The position numbers and the translations under genes are program-made. From positions 186,001 through 250,000 of the forward strand of contig JAIGNY010004510.1 of the NCBI GenBank assembly GCA_020152595.1: DNA of 64,000 nucleotides, written 5' to 3'. The stretch comes from Chiridota heheva. Lineage: Eukaryota > Echinodermata > Holothuroidea > Apodida > Chiridotidae. Numbering within the stretch: the first letter of the stretch is position 1; each line of letters starts with the position of its first letter. Below the pieces are notes generated by a model. That model had not been told where the DNA came from. It made no database searches and worked only from the letters and a program-made list of their open reading frames with translations. This document shows, in pieces, positions 53,601 to 62,600 of the stretch.

Positions 53601-56600
53601 GCAGTCCGGCTGCTTTTGTCTTGCAAGACCAAAATCAGCTGCAAAGAAAATGGATGTACAAGTCATTCTGGTACTGTTACACAAACAATTCATTCTAGTC
53701 ATGCTTTTAATGTTAAGCTACACAATTCATTCTAGTCATGCTGGTAATGTTACACTATACAATTCATTCTAGTCATGCTGGTAATGTTACACTATACAAT
53801 TCATTCTAGTCATGCTTGTAATGTTACACTATACAATTCATTCTAGTCATGCTGGTAATGTTACACTATACAATTCATTCTAGTCATGCTGGTAATGTTA
53901 CACAAACAATTCATTCTAGTCATGCTTTTAATGTTAAGCTACACAATTCATTCTAGTCATGCTGGTAATGTTACACTATACAATTCATTCTAGTTATGCT
54001 GGTAATGTTACACTATACAATTCATTCTAGTCATGCTGGTAATGTTACAGTATACAATTCATTCTAGTCATGCTGGTAATGTTACACTTTACAATTCAAT
54101 CTAGTTATGCTAGTACTGTTACACCATACAATTCATTCTAGTCATACTAATAATGTTACACTATACAAATCATTTTAATCATGCTGGTAATGTTACACCA
54201 TACAATTTATTCTAATCATGCTGGTAATATTATTAACTGGTCCAAGGTATTGCGACGTTTCCGAAAGCCGCTTTGGTGAGGGGAGAGGATTCTATTGGTC
54301 TCAAGGAACCAGTTTAGTCTCTGGTTAATGATCCTTTTCATAATTTTACAGAGACAGCAGGTGAGGGCGATGGGGCAATAGCTGGAGGGGTCGGTACTGT
54401 CCCTTCCCGGTTTGGGGACGGGGGTGACAATAGCTGTCCTCCAGATAGGGGAAACGGAATTTGAGGACCATATGTGGTCGAGGATGGTGAGTAGGGCTTT
54501 TCATAATTTTACAGAGACAGCAGGTGAGGGCGATGGGGCAATAGCTGGAGGGGTCGGTACTGTCCCTTCCCGGTTTGGGGACGGGGGTGACAATAGCTGT
54601 CCTCCAGATAGGGGAAAAGGAATTTGAGGACCATATGTGGTCGAGGATGGTGAGTAGGGTAGTGGTGGCCTTGTTGGGGAGGTGTTTCAGGAATTGGTAG
54701 AGAATGTTATCTGGGCCCTTGGAGGTGCAGCCAGCATCATGGATGGCTTGATTTAATTCAGAAAGGGTGAGAGGGGTGTTATAGCTTTTGGTGTTGTCGG
54801 AGGGAAAGGTAATACTCCGGGTTTTATCGTGAGCTTTTTTGGCTTTGAAAGCATTGGGGTAGTTGGCCGACTCGACGAGATGTTGCTGAAAGAGGCAGGG
54901 AGGTGGTTAACAATGTCCTTTTTTGTGGTGAGCTTACTATTCCAGGAGAGATGGGAGACTTGCTCACCCTGCTGTGGAAGCTATTAACCATTCTCCAAAT
55001 CTTCTTAGTGGGGGTGTTGGTGGTGAGAGAAGAGTTGAAGTTGTTCTAAGAGTTGGTTTTACTGTCTTTGATAGTGCGCCTGGTTTTAGCTCGGCAGATG
55101 CGAAAGAGGTTTGTGGTTGTGGGTTTTGGGGTTAGTTTTGAAGTTTCTGAGGGCCCTTTTCCTGTTCTTAATGGCGGTTTTGCAGTCATCAGTGAACCAG
55201 GGGTTCGGGGGTGGTTAGGGGTTTGGGGAATGGTGCAGGTGGCGATGTTGATAAGAATGTCACTGAAAAGTGACATGGGATCATCACCATCAAGGAGACG
55301 AGAGGGGGAGGTGTGAGTCACAGAGGGTTTCAAAGGGGCCAGCTGGCCTTCTCGAGGTTCCAATTGGGGTGTGGTCAGTGGGGGTTTGAAGATTGAAGTG
55401 AATAAGAAGAGGGTAATGGTCACTACCACAAAGATCACCAGTTAAAGTCAAGGAGGAGGATAGTGGAACAGATAGACAGGTCAATACAGGTGAGGGAGCT
55501 GTGGAAGGGTGAAGGTAGGTCGGGGAGTTAGTGTTGAGCAAAGAGAGGCTGTGCTGTCAGAGGGTGTTTTCAACGAGCTTGCCTCTGGGGGTCATGGTAT
55601 TGGAGCCCCACAGGGGCTTGTGGGCGTTGAAGTCACCAAGAAGGATGAAAGGGGTGGGGAGCTGAGGCTATTAAGGCTGGATGATTGAACGTTGGTGTTG
55701 GGGGGAGATAGATATTGCAAAGAGTGATGGTTTTGTGGAGGGAGATAGAAATACAGATGGCCTGAAGGTCGGTGTTCACATGAACTGGGCTGTGTGTGAT
55801 ATCGTGTCTAATGAGAATGGAGACGCCCCCACAGTCCCTGTCAGCGTCTACTTGAAGTTTATGGTAGCAAGTGAAGTTATTGAGGGAGTAATGGTCAGTG
55901 GTTTTTAAGAAGGTTTCTTGTAGGCAGAAGATGACCGGGTTGAAGGTGGTGGCCAGTAGGTCGATTTCTTCTGAATTAGCCTCAAGGCTTCTGATGTTCC
56001 ATTGTATGATGTTGTGGATGTTATTGTAATTGTTTGTGGTGCACGCCATAAGGAGGCAGGGGGTTATCTGGATGAAGATCTGTTGGGTCTGAGTTGGCTT
56101 GTTTTTTCTTTGGATTTGTCCCTGCTTCTTTGGGAGCGATTGTTTTTTAAAGTTGGACGGGAAGTATAATCGGTGTGTTCGGTAAACAAACAATCCATAT
56201 TCTCTTCAGTGTCATACATGTGGGTTTGGGTGGTGGGCTGTTTGTTGATTGGTTGTTTGTTGATTGGTTTGTTAATTGTTAGCCTGGTTGGTTTTAGTTT
56301 GATGCATGTTGGTATTAGAGGTGTTGGTGTAGGGGACGGCAGGGGTTTTAGGGAAGGAAGGAAGGTTGAGGAGAGAAGCGGTGGTGGAGGTGGTTTGGGT
56401 ATTGGGTGTGGTTGGGTTGTTGGCAATGGTGATAGGCTTAGGACTGGGTAAGAAGAGCCAGGTGAGGTCGGTTTGGGCATGTGAGTCACGTTTAGTTGTG
56501 TTAGGGGCTGTACTGGTGTTAGAGGAGACTGCACTCGGGTAGGAAGGCTTGGTGTGGAGGGAAGCAAGGAATTGTTTCCTGGCCTCTGGGTAAGTGATGT

Positions 56601-59600
56601 TGGGATTAAGGGTTTTGAGTTTAGTTATTTGCTTTTCCTGAAGCCAGATGGGGCAGTCTTTTGAGGAGGGATGGTTGGCTGGGTGATTACCGTCGCAATT
56701 TGTGCAGAGTGGGGTGTTGGTGCAGGAGGTGTTTTCATGGTCCAGAACTCTGCAATTACCACAGTGCGCTTGGTAACGGCAGCATTTTTTTCAGGTAGAA
56801 ATAGGGGAAACTGAATTGTAAGATATTTGTTTAATTTGAGAAATAAATGATTACATGATATGACAAAAGTAGTTGTAAGTTAAACTTATGAAAATCTTTA
56901 GTGAAGAAAACATATCAGAGTAGAATTTGTGATATAAATAATTTTGGTCAAAATATATATTGACACTTGTAGAGTGAAGGGGGAAAGTAATTTATTCTTT
57001 ACTGTTGGCTTAAAAAGGGAAAGTTATTTCTTGGGAAACAAGTTTGTATCTTAATTGAAAGGTAATTTGTTTCAGGGGTTACTTGAGATTGTAATGTTAC
57101 ACCATACAATTCATTCTAGTCATGCTGGTAATGTTACCCTATACAATTCAATCTGGTCATGCTGGTGATGTTACACTATACAATTCATTATAGTCATGCT
57201 GGTAATGTTACACTATACAATTCATTCTAGTCATGCTGGTAATGTTACACTATACAATTCATTCTAGTCATGCTGGTAATGTTACACTATACAATTTACT
57301 CTAGTCATGCTGGTAATGTTACACTATACAATTCAATCTAGTCATGCTGGTAATGTTACACTATACAATTCATTCTAGTCATGCTGGTAATGTTACACCA
57401 TACAATTCATTCTAATCATGCTGGTAATGTTACACTAAACAATTCATTCTAGTCATGCTGGTAATGTTACACTATACAATTTATTCTAGTCATGCTGGTA
57501 ATGTTACACTATACAATTCATTCTAGTCATGCTGGTAATGTTACACTATATAATTCATTTCTAGACATGTTCGTAACGTTACACCATACAATTCATTCTA
57601 GTCATGCTGGTAATGTTACACTATACAATTCAATCTAGTCATGCTGGTAATGTTACACTATACAATTCATTCTAGTCATGCTGGTAATGTTACACTATAC
57701 AATTCATTCTAGTCATGCTGGTAATGTTACACTATACAATTCAATTTAGTCATGCTGGTAATGTTACACTATACAATTCATTCTAGTCATGCTGGTAATG
57801 CTACAGCATACAATTCATTCTAATCATGCTGGTAAAGTTACACTATACAATTCATTCTAGTCATGCTGGTAATGTTACACTATACAATTCATTCTAGTCA
57901 TGCTGGTAATGTTACACTAAACAATTCATTTTTAGACATGTTCATAATGTTACACTATACAATTCATTTCTAGACATGTTCGTAATGTTGCACTATACAA
58001 TTCATTCTAAAATTGCCATAAAACCAACTGATTTCTTGAGTTCATTGTGAAATCTGAATAAATTTGTTATTTGCATATTATCCTAAAATCTACTTAATTT
58101 TTAGCCATGTTTTATTATCATTTATTATCTCATCACCCACACATGTGGGGATGAGATATTGTAGTCACTTTGCTGTATAGGCAAAGCACTGCCTGCACCT
58201 CCTACACTACATAACCACCCCCCTTGATATTAGATGGCTGGTAGGGCCCTTCAGGAGGTCTCATATGCTGACCTCATATTAAGGGGTTAGGGCTCTTAAG
58301 GTTTTGGAACAGGACAGAATTTGGTGATTTTTGCATCTGTCTGTGTGTGTGTGTGTGTGTGTGAGGGTGTGCATGTGTATGTATACAACAATTAATTATG
58401 TGTCACTTTTAACTTAAAAAATGTAATACAAACATGAACCAAAATTGGTGGACTGGTTTCACTTATAACTTAAAAAATGTAATACACACATGAACCAAAA
58501 TTGGTGGACTGGTACCCCTAGCCCGGAACTTTTGTCTCCACGGTTTTGGGGTAAAAAGGTCAAATGGGACAAGTTTTGGTGATGGCTGTATCTTTCGAAG
58601 GAATTACTTGGTATCTTTACAAATTGCATAGGTAAGTAGGGTTTAACATTCTAACAAAACTTTAAAATAATTGGAGATGGAAAGGTCATGGGTCAAATAA
58701 GTGCTTTTAATGCAAATTTTGCAGATTCTTAAACTCAAAAGTACAAGACCTATACCAACCCTATGTTGTACCATGACACCTTGGTACAAAAATTTGCCTT
58801 ATATAAACTCTGGGGTCAAAAGGTCAAAGAGCTATTGACCTTTTCCACCATTTTCCCGTATAGTTATGGAATGGTACATGTGACGTGAGCATAAATGGTG
58901 TCATACAGTCATACAAGTTATTTCAGTGATTAGGGTCAAGGGTCAGATTTTTAATATATAATTTTAAGGGTATTATGTACTAATTTGTACATTTTTGCAG
59001 CATTTTAATCTAAACTACAACGGTAAATACCGTCATGGTTCGCATGCCCATGCAAATTGACACCCATATCATATGATCCGGCCAATTATAAAAATGGCAT
59101 TTACACTTAAGTCCCACATGGCATCCTATGTCCCACATGGCATCCCACCCCATATCCCACATGGCATCCCACCCCATATCCCACATGACATCCCACCCCA
59201 TGTCCCACACGCCATTCCACTCCATGTCCCACATGGCATCCCACCCCATGTCCCACATGGCATCCTACCCCATGTCCCACACGACATCCCATCCCATGTC
59301 CCACATGACATTCCACCATATCTCCCACATGGCATCCCACCCCATGTCCCACATGGTATTCCACCATGTCTCCCACATGGCATCCCACCCCATGTCCCAC
59401 ATGGCATTCCACCATATGTCCCACATGGCATCCCACCCTCATGTCCCACATGACATCCCATGTCCCACATAGCATTCCATCATATGTCCCACAGGGTATT
59501 CCACCATATCTCCCACATGGCATTCCACCACACAGTGTCTCACATGGCATATTCCACCATATGTCCCACATGGCATTCCACCATATGTCTCACATGGCAT

Positions 59601-62600
59601 CCCATGCTATGACCCACATGGATCCCATCCTACATGTGTGTCCCACATTAATCCAACCATATGTACCACATGACATCCCTCCCTATGTCCCACATGGCAT
59701 CCCTCCCTGTGTCCTGCATCAGTGGCTTCCCACCTGGCATCCCACCATATGTTCCACATGGTATCCCTCCCAATGTCCCAATGACATCCTACTTTATGGA
59801 CCACATGGCATCACATCCCATATTCCCATGGCCTCCCACCCTATGTCCCACATAGCCTCCTACCCTATGTCACACATGTCATCCTACCTTATGTCACACA
59901 TGGCATCCTACCTTATGTCACATTCTGTGTTACTCGTGGCATCCCACCATGTCCCACATTGCATTCTACCCTGTTCCACATGGCATCCCACCCCATGTCT
60001 CACATGGCATTCCATCCCATGTCCCACATGACATCCCATAGGCTCTATAAGAAGTCTCATCCTAGCTATCACAGTCACTGATTGAGCATACTATGTATGA
60101 AAGTGTCAATTCATATAACTTATATGCAAATGACTCGTTAAAATGGGGTGGGACGCCATGTCCCACATGACATCCCATATCATCCCATGTCCCACATGAC
60201 ATTCCATCCCATGGCAATTCACCCTATGTCCAGCATGGCATTCCACCACATATCCTACGTGGCATTCCACCCTGTTCCACCAGGCATCCCACCCCATGTC
60301 CCATATGGTATCCCACCCCATGTCCCACATGGCATCCCACATGTCATCCCACCCTATGTCTCACATGACATCCCATAAGCTCCATAAGAAGTATCATCCT
60401 AGCTATCACAGCCCCTGATTGAGCATACTATGTATTAAAGTGTCAGCTCATATAATAACTTATATGAAAATGAGCTGTTGAATAAGAAAAAAAGGTGGAG
60501 TCAAATAATTATGCCTGATATAGCCCTTGGTGTATACAACATGGTAAATATCATATCATATGTCCCTCATGGCTCCCATCCATGTCCCACATGGCATCCC
60601 TTCCTATGTTTACATGCAATCACATCCTGTCACACTCCCTGACTAAGCATGCTAAATAAAAAAGTCTGGTCAGGTCATATACTGTAGTAACTTTATGCAA
60701 ATGAACACAATAATAAAGGTGGAGTTTAAAAAATCATGCCTGATATAACTGTTTGGTGCCCAAATATTTTGGAGAATTTTAAGGATTTCAAATCTCAAGT
60801 GCTACAAGAGAGACTCGAGAATCTCTGAAGAATATTGGAAAATTAAATCAATTTACAATTACCTCCTAAGAAAATATCAAATGTATTGTAGACTTTTTAA
60901 GGAACTAGTCTTTAATCCTATGTTAAGAACCTCTGAAAAACTTTAACATTTTATAAGGAAACTCTGAGGAATTCTCAAAAAACTTTAACTTTTCTGAGGA
61001 AATCTCAGAACAAATCTGTGGCCGGCCGGCCGGAGGTAATCGCCATTACATAGGTTCGCATAAATGCTTCGCATGCAAATTAAAAAGTACAAGACCTTAT
61101 CTATACCAACCCTATGTTGTACCATGACACCTTGGTACATGAGTGTGTCCCATAGACTCTGGGATCAAAAGGTCGGAGGTCAAAACGCTACTGACTTCTT
61201 TTCACCATTTCCCCCTATAGTTATGGAATGGTAACTTTGACGTGAGCATGAATGGTGTCATACAGTAGGGTGTAATAAATTTAAAAAAAATCAAAAGTTA
61301 TTTCAGTGATTAGGGTCAACAGTCAGAGGTCAAATATGTGATTTTAGGGATTATTATGTACTAATTTGTACATTTTTGTGCCATTTTTAACTCAAAAAGT
61401 ACAAGATCTATCTATACCAACCCTATGTTGTACCATGATACCTTGGAATATAAATGTGTCCCCATATACTCTGGGGTCACAAAGGTTAAAAGTTTGTTTG
61501 TACTACCATGGGCACTACAATCCATCAACATGCCTAAAGAAAGATAGCCAAGCATGTCTCAACATCTGCTTGTACTGGAGCTCGCATGGGCAGAGCAATC
61601 CATCAAAAGTCACAGCTATAGTGACAATGTTAGCTATTTCCCCCACTCTGCTGTATGCTTAATGTGATAAGATCAGCAACTCTGTGGATTGCTTTCTTGT
61701 TATGAGTCATTATGGCACTGTAATGACACCAATTCCATCAGTCATTATACAGCTATATTCACTACTCTGTTGTAGTCATAAAATGTATTTTATTTCTAGT
61801 AACTCCACATAGTCAAAAACATGGTCAAAATATCCACATGGTCAAAATATCTACATGGTCAAAATATCCACATGGTCAAAATATCCAATTCATTTCCACG
61901 CAGTTTGAAAAAATCAAGTTAAGTTTGAGTCATTATTAGAATGTCACAATATAATTTGTTCCCATTCCTTATTACAGCTATATAATCAAAATTAATCATT
62001 TGTTCCCATTCCTTATTACAGCTATATAATCAAAATTAATAATTTGTTCCCATTCCTTATTACAGCTATATAATCAAAATTAATAATTTGTTCCCATTCC
62101 TTATTACAGCTATATAATCAAAATTTAATTTCAATAATTCTGAGAATGTTACAACATTAATTTGTTCCAATTCAATATTAGTCTTAAAATTAAACTTCAC
62201 TTTTGGCCATTCACGGAAAATCATAATATTAATTTGTTTTGAATCATTACTACAGTCCTTAATTCAAATGAACTTTGAGCAATTCTGATAAATGCCAAAT
62301 TGTCCCTTCTTTTCCAGTTGTTCTGCGATTGGCAATACATTGTTTCACTGAAGGTTCATGAAGGTAGGGATGGTATAACAAACTTACTGATGGTCACTTT
62401 ATCATTCTCTCCAAGCATGATGTTGTTTGGTGTGAGATCTCGATGAATGATTCCTTTCTCCTTGTGAATATATCTTAACGCTAACACAATCTGTGCATAC
62501 AAATAAAACAAAACAGACATGAAGAACAAAGGAAGTAAATATCATCATTGACCCCTTGGTCCTACTTTAACGCCTTGGGCCTATTTTGATGCCTTGGGCC

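Noticed and set aside
59010-60031. His/Pro-rich or Trp/Met/Gly-rich frames
   Set aside because: They come from a 24 bp (8-codon) array, and both strands are open.
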